Origin: Hyphomicrobiales bacterium
GTDB lineage: Bacteria > Pseudomonadota > Alphaproteobacteria > Rhizobiales > Rhizobiaceae
NCBI GenBank assembly: GCA_900467685.1
Contig: UBQX01000029.1
Span: 1-64,000 of the forward strand
Length of the DNA: 64,000 bases
Reading direction: 5' to 3'
The position numbers and the translations under genes are program-made. Position 1 is the stretch's first letter. Each line of letters opens with the position of its first letter. The notes below the pieces were generated by a model, which saw only the letters and a program-made list of their open reading frames with translations, was not told where the DNA came from and did not search any database. Shown here one piece after another: positions 33,268-42,519 of the stretch.

Positions 33268-34023
33268 ATGGCCGACAGGCTGAAGAACAAGCGCATCGTC
33301 GTGATCGGCGCCGCCACAGGCATCGGCCGCGCCGCCGCCGCGCATGCAATTTCTGAGGGTGCCCGCGTGGTGATCGGCGATTTCGCAGCCGAAGCCGGCG
33401 CAAAGGCAGCAGCGGAACTGGGCGCCAACTGCCATTTCGTCCGCTGCGACATTTCCGATGAGGCGAGCGTCAAGGCGCTGTTCGCCGACGCGATTGCCTT
33501 TCTCGGCGGGCTCGATGGTCTCGTCAACAATGCCGGCCTGCAAAAGGCCGGGCCGGTGGAAAGCTTCAGCGTCACCGACTGGGACAACCTGATGGGCGTC
33601 AACGCGCGCGGCGTGTTCCTGGCCACCCGCGAGGCGATCCCGCATTTCAAGGCGGCTGGCGGCGGTTCCATCGTCAACACGGCTTCGCTGGCGGCCAAGC
33701 GCGGCGGACCGGGTGTCGGGGCCTATGCCGCCTCCAAGGGTGCCGTCATGGCCTTCACCACCGCCTGCGCGCTGGAACTGGCCGGCGAGAACATCCGCGC
33801 CAATTCCATCTGCCCCGGCTTCATCGACACGCCCTTCAACAATCCGGCGATTGCCTTTCTCGGTGGCCGCGAGGCGCAGGAAAAGCTGGTCAAGGCCTGG
33901 GTGCCGCTCGGCCGGCAGGCCACGCCGGAAGAGATCGCGCCGCTCTACACATTCCTCCTGTCGGATGAATCTTCCTACGTGACCGCGCAGGCCTATTCGG
34001 TCGACGGCGGCGTTTACAACTGA
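33268..34023 (+). CDS. SDR family oxidoreductase
   Basis: A 251-residue short-chain dehydrogenase: 'VVIGAATGIGRAAAAHA', 'LDGLVNNAGLQKAG', catalytic pair in 'GAYAASKGAVMAF', terminal 'AQAYSVDGGVYN'. AAGGAG lies before the ATG. It is followed 20 bases later by two GMC oxidoreductases; together they suggest stepwise oxidation of an alcohol-bearing substrate brought in by the adjacent transporters. Confidence 0.9.
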   Translation: MADRLKNKRIVVIGAATGIGRAAAAHAISEGARVVIGDFAAEAGAKAAAELGANCHFVRCDISDEASVKALFADAIAFLGGLDGLVNNAGLQKAGPVESFSVTDWDNLMGVNARGVFLATREAIPHFKAAGGGSIVNTASLAAKRGGPGVGAYAASKGAVMAFTTACALELAGENIRANSICPGFIDTPFNNPAIAFLGGREAQEKLVKAWVPLGRQATPEEIAPLYTFLLSDESSYVTAQAYSVDGGVYN

Positions 34024-34043
34024 CGGGAACGGGGAGGACGACC

Positions 34044-35672
34044 ATGACAGCCCAGGAAACCGGCCGTTTCGACTATATCGTGATCGGCGCAGGCTCGGCC
34101 GGCGCAACAGCCGCCGCGCGGCTCGCAGAGGATGGCGATGTCAGTGTTCTGCTGCTGGAGGCCGGCGGCATGGACCGGCATCCGGGCTTCCGCCTGCCGC
34201 TCCTCATGGGCGCCTTCATCAAGTCCGGCATCTACAACTGGAGCTATCAGACCGAGCCTGAGGAAAAGCTCGGCGGTCGCCGCATCCCCTGGCCGCGCGG
34301 CAAGGTGATTGGGGGCTCTTCGACGCTGAACGGCATGGTCTATATTCGCGGCGTGCCCTCGGATTACGACACCTGGGCACAGATGGGCCTCAAGGGCTGG
34401 TCGTGGGATGAGGTTCTGCCCTTCTTCAAGAAATCCGAAGGCCATGAGGACCGCCGCGATGCACAGCACGGTGCGGACGGTCCGCTCCATGTCGGCCGCG
34501 CGCGGGGCCGCAATCCACTCGCTGAGGCCTTCATTCAGGCCGGAAGGCAGGCGGGCTATCCGCTGAATGACGACTTCAACGGCCCGAGCCAGGAAGGCTT
34601 CGGCTATTACGATTTCACCATCAAGAACGGCAAGCGCTTCGGCACCGCCCGCGCCTTCGTGCGCCCGGCGATGCAGCGGCAGAACTTCACGCTGGTCACT
34701 CATGCGCTGACATCGCGTATCGTCATCGAGAACGGCCGCGCGACAGCGGTCGAATATATGAAGGGTGGCGTGAAGCATGTAGCACATGCCAGCCGCGAGA
34801 TCATTCTGTCCGGCGGTGCGATCAACTCGCCGCAGATCCTCATGCTCTCGGGCATCGGCCCGGCGCAGGAGCTGAAGGCACTGGGCATACAGCCGGTGGT
34901 GAACCTGCCCGGCGTCGGCAAGAACCTGCAGGACCATTTCGACTGCGCACTGGTCTATGAATCGCCCGCTCCCGTCTCGCTTTACAAGCAGCTTCGCCTC
35001 GACCGCGTGGCGGTTTCGCTGGCGCAGGGCATGGTATCGGGGAAAGGGCCTGCGACAGTCTTCCCTTACGAAGGCGGGGCCTTCATCAAGGTTCAGCCGG
35101 GGGCACAGGACCCGGATATCCAGATCCATTTCATGCATGGCCGCGAGGACACCGCCGCCGTTCACGCCTTCTCCAGCGGTGCGCCGGAAAAGAAGCATGG
35201 CTTTACCGTCCGCGTCTCGCCGCTCAGGCCCGAAAGCCGGGGCTATGTGAAACTGCGCTCGCCTGACCCCGCCGTTGCGCCGGAAATGCGGGCGAATTAT
35301 CTCGATGCGGATTACGATGTCGAGACGACGATCCTCGGCCTGCGCGCCATGCGCAAGGTCATCGCCCAGCCGGCGATGAACGCCTATCGCGGCAAGGAGA
35401 TCTGGCCCGGTCCGGCGACCGAAACGGATGCCGACTTCCGCAAATGGCTCGCCGTGACCGGCGGCACGACCTTCCATCCAAGCGGCACCTGCGCCATGGG
35501 CATCGGACCGGACGCGGTTCTGGACGAGAAGCTGCGCGTGCGCGGCGTTGAGGGCCTTCGCGTGGCAGATGCCTCCGTCATGCCGCGTGTCGTCAGCGGC
35601 AACACCAACGCGCCCTGCATCATGATTGGCGAGCGCGCAGCGCAGTTCGCGAAGGAGGCACGCCGCCCATGA
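34044..35672 (+). CDS. GMC family oxidoreductase, first of a tandem pair
   Basis: A 542-residue FAD enzyme of the choline/alcohol dehydrogenase group. The N-terminal ADP-binding fold 'DYIVIGAGSAGATAAARLAE...LLLEAG' is followed by GMC signature 1 ('PWPRGKVIGGSSTLNGMVYIRG') and signature 2 ('GGAINSPQILMLSGIG'), and the catalytic His in 'TFHPSGTCAMG' with Asn in 'SGNTNAPCIMIGERAA'. It would oxidise an alcohol to an aldehyde or ketone. Its stop overlaps the start of the second GMC gene (ATGA). Confidence 0.92.
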   Translation: MTAQETGRFDYIVIGAGSAGATAAARLAEDGDVSVLLLEAGGMDRHPGFRLPLLMGAFIKSGIYNWSYQTEPEEKLGGRRIPWPRGKVIGGSSTLNGMVYIRGVPSDYDTWAQMGLKGWSWDEVLPFFKKSEGHEDRRDAQHGADGPLHVGRARGRNPLAEAFIQAGRQAGYPLNDDFNGPSQEGFGYYDFTIKNGKRFGTARAFVRPAMQRQNFTLVTHALTSRIVIENGRATAVEYMKGGVKHVAHASREIILSGGAINSPQILMLSGIGPAQELKALGIQPVVNLPGVGKNLQDHFDCALVYESPAPVSLYKQLRLDRVAVSLAQGMVSGKGPATVFPYEGGAFIKVQPGAQDPDIQIHFMHGREDTAAVHAFSSGAPEKKHGFTVRVSPLRPESRGYVKLRSPDPAVAPEMRANYLDADYDVETTILGLRAMRKVIAQPAMNAYRGKEIWPGPATETDADFRKWLAVTGGTTFHPSGTCAMGIGPDAVLDEKLRVRGVEGLRVADASVMPRVVSGNTNAPCIMIGERAAQFAKEARRP

Positions 35673-37285
35673 GCGTGAAACAGGCAGGCGAGTTCGATTA
35701 TATCATCATCGGCGCGGGTTCAGCAGGTGCCGTTCTGGCCAACCGGCTGTCCGAAGATCCGGGCGCCCGGATTCTGGTTCTGGAAGCAGGTCCGGACGAG
35801 CGGGTGATCGCCAGTCGCGCGCCGGGCGCCTTCGTGCGGCTTTTCGGCACGAACCGTACCTTCCCTTACGCATCTGGTCCGGAAGCGCACGCCGCCGGCC
35901 GTCGCATTCATGTGCCGCAGGGGCGCATGCCGGGCGGCGGCAGCTCGATCAACGGCATGATCTATATTCGCGGCGACGCGAAGGATTACAACGACTGGGC
36001 TGCGGGCGGCTGCGACGGCTGGAGCTTCGCCGATGTGCTACCCTATTTCCGCAAGGCGGAGCGCAACGACCGTCTGGCGGACGACTATCATGGCACCGAT
36101 GGTCCGCTTTCGGTTACCGACGTGCCCTACCACCACCCGCTGAACAGCGCCTTCGTGCGCGCAGCGCAGCAGTCGGGCATGAGCTACAATCAGGACTTCA
36201 ATGGCGCGTCCCAACTCGGCGTCGGGTACTTCCAGGTGACGCAGGAGGGCGGCGAGCGCGCAAGCACGGCGCGCGCCTATCTTCGTCCGGCAATGGCGCG
36301 TGGCAATATTTCCCTGCAGCTGGAGGCGACCGTCGAGTGCGTCATGCTGGAGGGTGGCAAGGCGAAAGGTGTTCGCTGGCTGCAGGGAGGCGAAACGCAT
36401 GAGGCTTCGGCGCGGCGCGGGGTCATCGTCTCGGCGGGGACGCTCGGATCGCCCAAGGTGCTGATGCTCTCCGGCATCGGGCCGGGCGGACATATCAAGG
36501 CGCAGGGCATCGATGTGCTGCATGATCTGCCCGGCGTTGGCCAGAACTTCCAGGACCATCTCCAGATTCCGAATTACTACGCCACGCGCCAGCCGATCAG
36601 CCTGCTCGGGCAGGACAAGGGGCTGAATGCGCTGCGCCACGGGCTGCAATGGCTGCTCTTCCGCACCGGTCTGCTGACCTCCAATGTCGGCGAGACGGCG
36701 GCCTTTGCCGATCTTGATGGCGACGGGCGCGCGGATGTTCAGATCCATTCCTTCCCGATCTTCGTGCCGGATCATGTCCGCGCCGCTCCCGATGGGCATT
36801 TCTTCTCGATCAGCCCCTGCGATCTGAGGCCAAAATCGCGCGGCGAGGTCTTGCTCGATGGCAAGGACCCGAACGCTCAGGTGAAGCTCGTTGCCAATGC
36901 GCTGGCCGATCCTGCGGATGTCGCAACGCTGGTCAAGGGCCTGAAGCTCTGCCGCCGCATTGCCCGCGCGCCGGCACTTGCAAGCCTTCTGGGCGCCGAA
37001 CATGTTCTGGCCGGCGTGCCGGATGAGGACGATGCAGGATTGGCCGATTATGTCCGCAGCTATGTGAAGACCGTTTATCACCCGGTCGGCACCTGCCGGA
37101 TGGGAACTGGCAATGACGCGGTGGTGACGCCTGATCTCAAGGTGCGCGGCGTGGAGAACCTCTTTGTCGTCGATGCCTCCGTCATGCCCGCCATGGTCAG
37201 CGGCAATACCAATGCGCCGACAATCATGATCGCTGAACGGGCGGCTGACCTCATCCGCGGCAGAGCGCCGCTCAAGGCTTCCTGA
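35669..37285 (+). CDS. GMC family oxidoreductase, second of a tandem pair
   Basis: A 538-residue FAD enzyme with the same layout as its upstream neighbour: 'DYIIIGAGSAGAVLANRLSED', 'HVPQGRMPGGGSSINGMIYIRG', 'SAGTLGSPKVLMLSGIG', catalytic His in 'VYHPVGTCRMG', Asn in 'SGNTNAPTIMIAERAADLI'. The pair look like diverged duplicates; an adjustment of substrate range or two successive alcohol oxidations are both possible. It overlaps the first gene by four bases and precedes a GlcG/HbpS-family gene. Confidence 0.92.
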   Translation: MSVKQAGEFDYIIIGAGSAGAVLANRLSEDPGARILVLEAGPDERVIASRAPGAFVRLFGTNRTFPYASGPEAHAAGRRIHVPQGRMPGGGSSINGMIYIRGDAKDYNDWAAGGCDGWSFADVLPYFRKAERNDRLADDYHGTDGPLSVTDVPYHHPLNSAFVRAAQQSGMSYNQDFNGASQLGVGYFQVTQEGGERASTARAYLRPAMARGNISLQLEATVECVMLEGGKAKGVRWLQGGETHEASARRGVIVSAGTLGSPKVLMLSGIGPGGHIKAQGIDVLHDLPGVGQNFQDHLQIPNYYATRQPISLLGQDKGLNALRHGLQWLLFRTGLLTSNVGETAAFADLDGDGRADVQIHSFPIFVPDHVRAAPDGHFFSISPCDLRPKSRGEVLLDGKDPNAQVKLVANALADPADVATLVKGLKLCRRIARAPALASLLGAEHVLAGVPDEDDAGLADYVRSYVKTVYHPVGTCRMGTGNDAVVTPDLKVRGVENLFVVDASVMPAMVSGNTNAPTIMIAERAADLIRGRAPLKAS

Positions 37286-37313
37286 GTTGCGGCCGCTGAA
37301 AGAAGGAATCACC

Positions 37314-37739
37314 ATGACGCTTGTCTTGCAGAAATCGAGCCTGACGCTGGAGGCCGCGTGGCGGATCGCCGATGCGGCCATTGCCAAGGCCGAGCAGGAT
37401 GGCCACAAGATTTCCGTGGCGGTTGTCGACCGCGAGGGTGCGCCGCTTGCGCTTCTGCGAATGGATGGCGTGCCGGCGCCGATCGCCGAATTCGCGCTCG
37501 ACAAGGCCTATACGGCCGCCGTCACGGGTGCGGCGACCAAGGACTTTTTCACACATATGGATTCGAGCCCTGCCCTGAGGCTCGGGCTCGTCAGCCGCTC
37601 GCGTCTGCTAGTATGGGGTGGCGGTGTACCAGCCAGGTTGGACGGCGAATTGGTTGGTGGAGTGGGCGTGTCAGGCGGTCCCGAAGATGACGATATCGCC
37701 TGCGCCGAACATGCGCTGACGTCAGTTCTGGGAATATAA
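37314..37739 (+). CDS. GlcG/HbpS family protein (heme-binding / heme-degrading-like domain)
   Basis: A 141-residue protein with the GlcG/HbpS fold: 'LTLEAAWRIADAAIAKAEQDGHKISVAVVDREGAPLALLRMDG', 'AFALDKAYTAA'-type helix, and the glycine-rich 'GGGVPARLDGELVGGVGVSGG' end. It is common next to oxidoreductases of organic acid pathways, but its role there is not settled. AAGGAA precedes the ATG at 37314. It is the last gene before the next operator-controlled promoter. Confidence 0.85.
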   Translation: MTLVLQKSSLTLEAAWRIADAAIAKAEQDGHKISVAVVDREGAPLALLRMDGVPAPIAEFALDKAYTAAVTGAATKDFFTHMDSSPALRLGLVSRSRLLVWGGGVPARLDGELVGGVGVSGGPEDDDIACAEHALTSVLGI

Positions 37740-37755
37740 CGTCCCTCTTATCCAT

Positions 37756-37783
37756 TTGACAGTTTGTCATACAATGATATGGT
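37756..37783 (+). promoter_or_regulatory. Promoter with embedded GntR-type operator, copy 3
   Basis: TTGACA (37756-37761) and TATGGT (37778-37783) are spaced 16 bases apart, and between them lies TTGTCATACAA (37764-37774), identical to copies 1 and 2. An operator between the -35 and -10 boxes implies steric repression. It lies 35 bases before the binding-protein gene at 37818. Confidence 0.7.
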
Positions 37784-37817
37784 AAGACATAAACGATCGT
37801 AATGGGGAGGAGAAACC

Positions 37818-39071
37818 ATGAAGAAGATCGCAAGCAGTAAGGCTTTGTCGCGTTTGGTCCTGGGCGCATCGCTGATCGCGATGGCTGCGGCATCGCAGGC
37901 ACAGGCCGCAGACGAAGGGCCGATCAAGATCGGCGTGATGGCCAAGTTCGCGCAGATTAACGGCGCGGCCATCCTGAACGGCGCCACGCAGGCCGTGGAG
38001 GAAATCAACGCGGCAGGCGGCGTCAACGGGCGCAAGCTCGAGATCGTGCAATATGACGACCAGGGCTCGGCATCCGATGCGACGCTCGCATTCCAGCGTG
38101 CCGTCCGCCAGGACCATGTCAGCGCCATGGTTGGCACCTTCCTCAGCGAAATCGCCATCACGCTCACCCCCTGGGCTGCGCGCCTGAAGGTGCCTTACAT
38201 CGTGACGGGCGCGGGCGCCGATCAGGTCGGCAAGCTCGTGCACGACAATTATCCGGCCTACAAATACGTCTTCCGCACCATCCTGCCGGCCAGCTCGTCA
38301 GCGGCGGGTGTGTGCCAGTCGGTGAGCGACCTCGCTGTCAAGCAGCTCGGCTACAAGAGCGCCGTGCTGATGACGGAAGATGCGGCCTGGACGAAGAGCT
38401 TCGACGAATATCTGAAGGACTGCCTGCCGAAGAACGGGCTGACGCTCGCCGACACGATCAAGGTCGCGACCGACACGACCGACTTCACGCCGATCTTCCA
38501 GAAGATCGAGGCCACCAAGGCACAGGTCATCGTCACCGGCGTCGGCATCATCGGCAACAAGCCGGTCGTTCAATGGGCAAACCAGCAGGTTCCGATGCTG
38601 CTCATGGGCTACAACGCCCAGGCCGGTGCCAGCGCCTTCTGGAAGGAAACCAGCGGCGCGACGCAAGGCCTGACGACTTTCACCGCTGCCTCGCTGGATT
38701 CGGCGCTGACACCGAAGACCGTTCCCTTCGGCGAAGCCTACCAGAAGCGCTTCAACACCACCGCTGCCGCCCATTCCTTTGCGACCTATGACGCGATCTA
38801 TGTTCTGAAGAACGCGATCGAAAAGGCTGGCAAGACGGATGCGGACGCAATGGTCGCCGAGCTTGAAAAGACCGATTATGTGGGCGCCAGCGGCCGCATT
38901 GTCTTCCAGGGCCCGAACGATCCGCTGACGCACGACATGAAGTTTGGCGACGGTTATGTCACGGGCGTTGCGATCCAGTGGCAGGACGGCAAGCAGGTGA
39001 CGGTATGGCCGGCGGATGTTGCGAAAAGCAAGCTCATCTTCCCGGCCTTCGTGAAGCAGGCGGCGCAATAA
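37818..39071 (+). CDS. ABC transporter substrate-binding protein (HAAT family)
   Basis: A 417-residue periplasmic binding protein with a Sec-type signal (MKKIASSKALSRLVLG..., cleavage near AQA-ADEGP). 'IKIGVMAKFAQINGAAILNGATQAVEEINAAGGVNGRKLE' is the family's first strand-helix; 'ATDTTDFTPIFQKIEATKAQVIVTG' and 'ARLKVPYIVTGAGAD' follow. It begins the second HAAT operon of the island and is directly controlled by operator copy 3. Confidence 0.92.
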   Translation: MKKIASSKALSRLVLGASLIAMAAASQAQAADEGPIKIGVMAKFAQINGAAILNGATQAVEEINAAGGVNGRKLEIVQYDDQGSASDATLAFQRAVRQDHVSAMVGTFLSEIAITLTPWAARLKVPYIVTGAGADQVGKLVHDNYPAYKYVFRTILPASSSAAGVCQSVSDLAVKQLGYKSAVLMTEDAAWTKSFDEYLKDCLPKNGLTLADTIKVATDTTDFTPIFQKIEATKAQVIVTGVGIIGNKPVVQWANQQVPMLLMGYNAQAGASAFWKETSGATQGLTTFTAASLDSALTPKTVPFGEAYQKRFNTTAAAHSFATYDAIYVLKNAIEKAGKTDADAMVAELEKTDYVGASGRIVFQGPNDPLTHDMKFGDGYVTGVAIQWQDGKQVTVWPADVAKSKLIFPAFVKQAAQ

Positions 39072-39083
39072 TCGCCATCTTCC

Positions 39084-39116
39084 GGACCGCTTCCTGCCGA
39101 ACGCCGGAAGCGGTCC
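39084..39116 (+). other. Intercistronic hairpin after the binding-protein gene
   Basis: GGACCGCTTCC and GGAAGCGGTCC form a perfect 11-bp stem with an 11-base loop, 12 bases after the stop of the binding-protein gene. No T run follows, so partial read-through into the permease genes is expected. Confidence 0.6.
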
Positions 39117-39177
39117 ATCGCCTTGTCTGGATGCACTTGTCATAACGCAATTGCGGACGCGAGAAACAGGTTCGAAA

Positions 39178-40050
39178 ATGCTCATTCAACTGATCGTCAG
39201 CGGCGTGCTGATCAGCGCCATCTATGCGCTGGCCACGACCGGCTTCACGCTGCTCTATGGGGTGAGCGGGATACTCAATCTCGCTCACGGCACAACGCTG
39301 GCGACAGCGGGCATCATGGCCTGGTATCTGATCGGGACGGGTCACGTCGATCCGTTCTCGGCGATCGGGCTCGGCGCGCTGACCGGGATGGTGGTCGGCC
39401 TTGTCACCTATGGCGTCATCATCCGTCCTCTGCAAACAATGTTGAAACTCTCGACCACGGACGAGCATGTCTTCATGCTGGTGGCCACACTGCTCTGGAC
39501 GATCATCCTCCAGGAGGGCCTTGCTTATACGTTCGGCGACGTGCCGGTCAGTGTACCGCAGCTTGTGCCGGGCATTGTCGAGATCTTCGGCGTCCGCACG
39601 CCGATTTCCAGCGTGCTGGTGGCGGTCTTCTCGTGGCTCGTCATCGGCTTGCTCTGGTTCTACGTCTCCAAGACACGGTCCGGTCAGACGATCCTTGCGG
39701 CCTCGATGAACCCCAAGGCGCTGGTGCTGTGCGGCGTCAATCTCAAGCGGGTGCATCTCGTGGTCTGGGCTATCTATGGCGGGCTGGCCGGCATTGCCGG
39801 CGTGCTTGTCGCCATGATCCTCGGCGTCTCACCCTCCGGCGGCATGGAGCTGACGGCGACGGCCTTTTCCATCGTCGTGCTCGGCGGCCTCGGCAGCGTC
39901 GGCGGCACGCTGATTGCCGCCAATCTGATCGGTTTCATCGAAACGGCGACGGCCTATGCAATCAGCCCGTCGTTGCGCGGCCTGCCGGCGCTCATCATCC
40001 TGATCATTGTTCTTTACGTGCGCCCGCAGGGCCTTTTCGGCAGGCGTTGA
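39178..40050 (+). CDS. Branched-chain amino acid-type ABC permease (LivH-like)
   Basis: A 290-residue permease: 'SGVLISAIYALATTGFTLLYGVSGILNLAHGTTLATAGIMAW', 'AASMNPKALVLCGVNLKRVHL', 'TAFSIVVLGGLGSVGGTLIAANLIGF'. The start MLIQLIVSG at 39178 matches family proteins; the nine residues before it are not conserved. LivM begins three bases after its stop. Confidence 0.92.
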   Translation: MLIQLIVSGVLISAIYALATTGFTLLYGVSGILNLAHGTTLATAGIMAWYLIGTGHVDPFSAIGLGALTGMVVGLVTYGVIIRPLQTMLKLSTTDEHVFMLVATLLWTIILQEGLAYTFGDVPVSVPQLVPGIVEIFGVRTPISSVLVAVFSWLVIGLLWFYVSKTRSGQTILAASMNPKALVLCGVNLKRVHLVVWAIYGGLAGIAGVLVAMILGVSPSGGMELTATAFSIVVLGGLGSVGGTLIAANLIGFIETATAYAISPSLRGLPALIILIIVLYVRPQGLFGRR

Positions 40051-40053
40051 CAC

Positions 40054-40998
40054 ATGACGGTTTCTCATCTCCCGACCTGGGCGCGTCTTGCCATTCTAGC
40101 GGTTCTCACAGCGCTTGCCGCCCTGCTGCCCTATGTCGGCCTGCAGGAATATACGTTGAGCATCCTGACGCTCGGGCTCTTCTTTGCGGTCTATGCGATG
40201 AACTGGGATCTGCTCTTCGGCTATGCCGGCGAGGCCAATTTCGGCGCGACCTTCCTCATCGGCACGGGCGCCTACACAGCGGCCATGATGTCGAGCAACG
40301 GGGTTGCCACACCGCTCGTCTGCGTGGCGGCGGGGGCAGGGGCTGCGGTGATTGCCGGCGCTCTGCTGGCATTTCCGGCGCTCCGGCTTCGCGGTCCTTA
40401 TTTCGGGCTCGTAACGCTCGTGGCCGTGCTCATCATGCGCCAGCTCATCATCCTCTTTTCCGACAAGACCGGCGGCGAAATCGGCATTGCCGTGCCGGAC
40501 GTCATCGCCATCGACAGCGCGACCAATTTCCATATCGCGCTCGGCGCTGCCGCCATCACCGCCGCTATCCTGCATCTCCTCGTCCGCTCGCCTTTCGGCT
40601 TGATCCTTGAGGCGATCGGGCAGGATCCGGTGAACGCGCAAGTGCAGGGCTTCAACATCGTTAAATACAAGCTCGCCGCCTTCTGCATCAGCGCCTTCTT
40701 TTCCGGTCTGGCCGGCGCGCTCATGGTCTTCTATCTCGGCACCGCTTCCACCAACGTCTTCGTGGACGGGGCGGTTGGCGTGCAGATCATCATCGCGGCG
40801 ATCATCGGTGGCCGCCGCACGATCTTCGGCCCCATCCTCGGCGCGATCTTCATGGTGGCGGCGGCGGAATATCTGCGGCCGCTCGGCGGACCGTTAAGCG
40901 AAATGACCGTAGCGTTGATCGCGCTCATCGTTCTCTTCTTCCTGCCCGGCGGATTGCTGGGCCTGGCGACAATTCTCCGCAGAAGGAGAGCGGCATGA
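40054..40998 (+). CDS. Branched-chain amino acid-type ABC permease (LivM-like)
   Basis: A 314-residue permease: 'AMNWDLLFGYAGEANFGATFLIGTGAYTAAMM', 'GQDPVNAQVQGFNIVKYKLAAFCISAFFSGLAGALMVFYLG', 'VGVQIIIAAIIGGRRTIFGPILGAIF', terminal 'FLPGGLLGLATILRRRRAA'. Its stop overlaps the start of the fused ATPase gene (ATGA). Confidence 0.92.
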   Translation: MTVSHLPTWARLAILAVLTALAALLPYVGLQEYTLSILTLGLFFAVYAMNWDLLFGYAGEANFGATFLIGTGAYTAAMMSSNGVATPLVCVAAGAGAAVIAGALLAFPALRLRGPYFGLVTLVAVLIMRQLIILFSDKTGGEIGIAVPDVIAIDSATNFHIALGAAAITAAILHLLVRSPFGLILEAIGQDPVNAQVQGFNIVKYKLAAFCISAFFSGLAGALMVFYLGTASTNVFVDGAVGVQIIIAAIIGGRRTIFGPILGAIFMVAAAEYLRPLGGPLSEMTVALIALIVLFFLPGGLLGLATILRRRRAA

Positions 40999-42458
40999 GC
41001 TTTCTTGAAGCCAAAGGCATCACCAAGACATTTGGCGGCCTGCGCGCCGTCGACCGGCTCGATTTCGCCGTCGAAAAGGGCGAAATCCTCGGCCTGATCG
41101 GCCCGAACGGCTCCGGCAAATCCACCGCCATGTCCATGGTCATGGGCCTGCACAGGCCGGATGGCGGATCGATCCTGCTGGACGGCACGGATGTCGCGGG
41201 CTGGAGCCCAAACCGCATCGCCGAGCGCGGCGTCAGCATGGTGTTCCAGCATTCGCGCCCCCTGCAGCAGCAGACGGTGTTGCAGAACGTCCTGATCGCC
41301 TGCCTCCCGAACCGGCTCCTGAACCTGCGCGTTTCGCCCGAACAGCGCGACAAGGCCATCGAGGCTCTTCGCCTCGTCGGGCTGGAGAGCGAGCAGGACA
41401 AGTGGCCGTCTGAGCTGCCCTTTGCGGGTCTGCGCCGGCTGGAACTGGCCAAGTCGCTGGCGCGGGATCCGCAACTGCTCCTGCTGGACGAGCCCTTTGC
41501 AGGGCTCAGCGCCTCCGAAGTGCGCGAGTTTTCGGATCTGATCCGCAATCTGCGCGGAGCCGGGCGCGCGCTGATCCTCGTTGATCACAATGTGCGCAGC
41601 GTCCGCGCGCTGGTGGACCGCGCCGTGGCCATGAGTTCTGGGCAGAAGATCGCCGAAGGTCATCCGGACGCGGTGCTGGCGGACGAGAATGTCCGCCGCG
41701 TCTATCTGGGCGGCGCCGGGAGCGAACATGCGGGTGAGGCTGCTCGGATCGAGGCAGTGGGCACGCCGATCCTCAGCGTCAGCCATCTCAACGTGCGCTA
41801 CGGCAAGGCGCAGGCACTGTCCGACGTGTCACTCGATGTCGTCGACAAGGGCGTGACGGCGGTTGTCGGTCTCAACGGTGCCGGAAAGACCTCGCTCTTC
41901 AATGCAATCACCGGCTTTGTCGGTGCCGAAGGCGAGATCAGCTTTGCAGGTAAATCGCTCAAGGGCACGCCGGCGCATGAGATTGCGCGCGCCGGGATCG
42001 TGCTCTGCCCGGAGACTCGCGAGCTTTTCGGCGACATGAGCGTGCTGGAAAATCTCAACATGGGCGGCATGCATCTGGCTGCGGCGGACCGCAAGGAGAG
42101 GCTTGCCTTCGTCGAACACATCTTCCCGCGTCTCGGCGAGAGACGAAGCCAGTTTGCTCGGACGCTGTCCGGCGGCGAGCAGCAGCAGCTGGCGATTGGC
42201 CGGGCGCTGATGATGAAGCCGCGGCTCCTGCTGATCGACGAGCCGACGCTCGGTCTCGCGCCGATCGTCATGGACGTCATCTCGGAATCCATCGAGGCCT
42301 TGCGCCGGTCCGGTGAACTGTCACTGCTGATTGCAGAGCAGAACATGACCTTCGCCTCCCGCCATGCCGACCGCATCTATCTGATGGAGCATGGGGCCAT
42401 CGAATGGTCGGGCGGCGCAGACCGCTTTGCGGCGGAAGCGGGGGCACGCATTCTCTGA
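40995..42458 (+). CDS. Fused LivG-LivF ABC ATPase (two nucleotide-binding domains in one chain)
   Basis: A 487-residue protein that joins LivG (about 1-240) and LivF (about 258-487). The first domain has Walker A 'GPNGSGKST', the LivG-like non-canonical signature 'LPFAGLRRLELAKSLA', and Walker B 'LLLLDEPFAGL'. The second has Walker A 'GLNGAGKTS', signature 'LSGGEQQQL' and Walker B 'LLLIDEPTLGL'. The other HAAT systems in the window encode these as two genes, so this is a real architectural difference, and it gives fixed 1:1 stoichiometry. Confidence 0.93.
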   Translation: MSFLEAKGITKTFGGLRAVDRLDFAVEKGEILGLIGPNGSGKSTAMSMVMGLHRPDGGSILLDGTDVAGWSPNRIAERGVSMVFQHSRPLQQQTVLQNVLIACLPNRLLNLRVSPEQRDKAIEALRLVGLESEQDKWPSELPFAGLRRLELAKSLARDPQLLLLDEPFAGLSASEVREFSDLIRNLRGAGRALILVDHNVRSVRALVDRAVAMSSGQKIAEGHPDAVLADENVRRVYLGGAGSEHAGEAARIEAVGTPILSVSHLNVRYGKAQALSDVSLDVVDKGVTAVVGLNGAGKTSLFNAITGFVGAEGEISFAGKSLKGTPAHEIARAGIVLCPETRELFGDMSVLENLNMGGMHLAAADRKERLAFVEHIFPRLGERRSQFARTLSGGEQQQLAIGRALMMKPRLLLIDEPTLGLAPIVMDVISESIEALRRSGELSLLIAEQNMTFASRHADRIYLMEHGAIEWSGGADRFAAEAGARIL

Positions 42459-42519
42459 TCGATTCGGCTGTGACTTTCGACAACTCAGAATTGGGTAACA
42501 TGCAATCCTGAGCGTTGTA

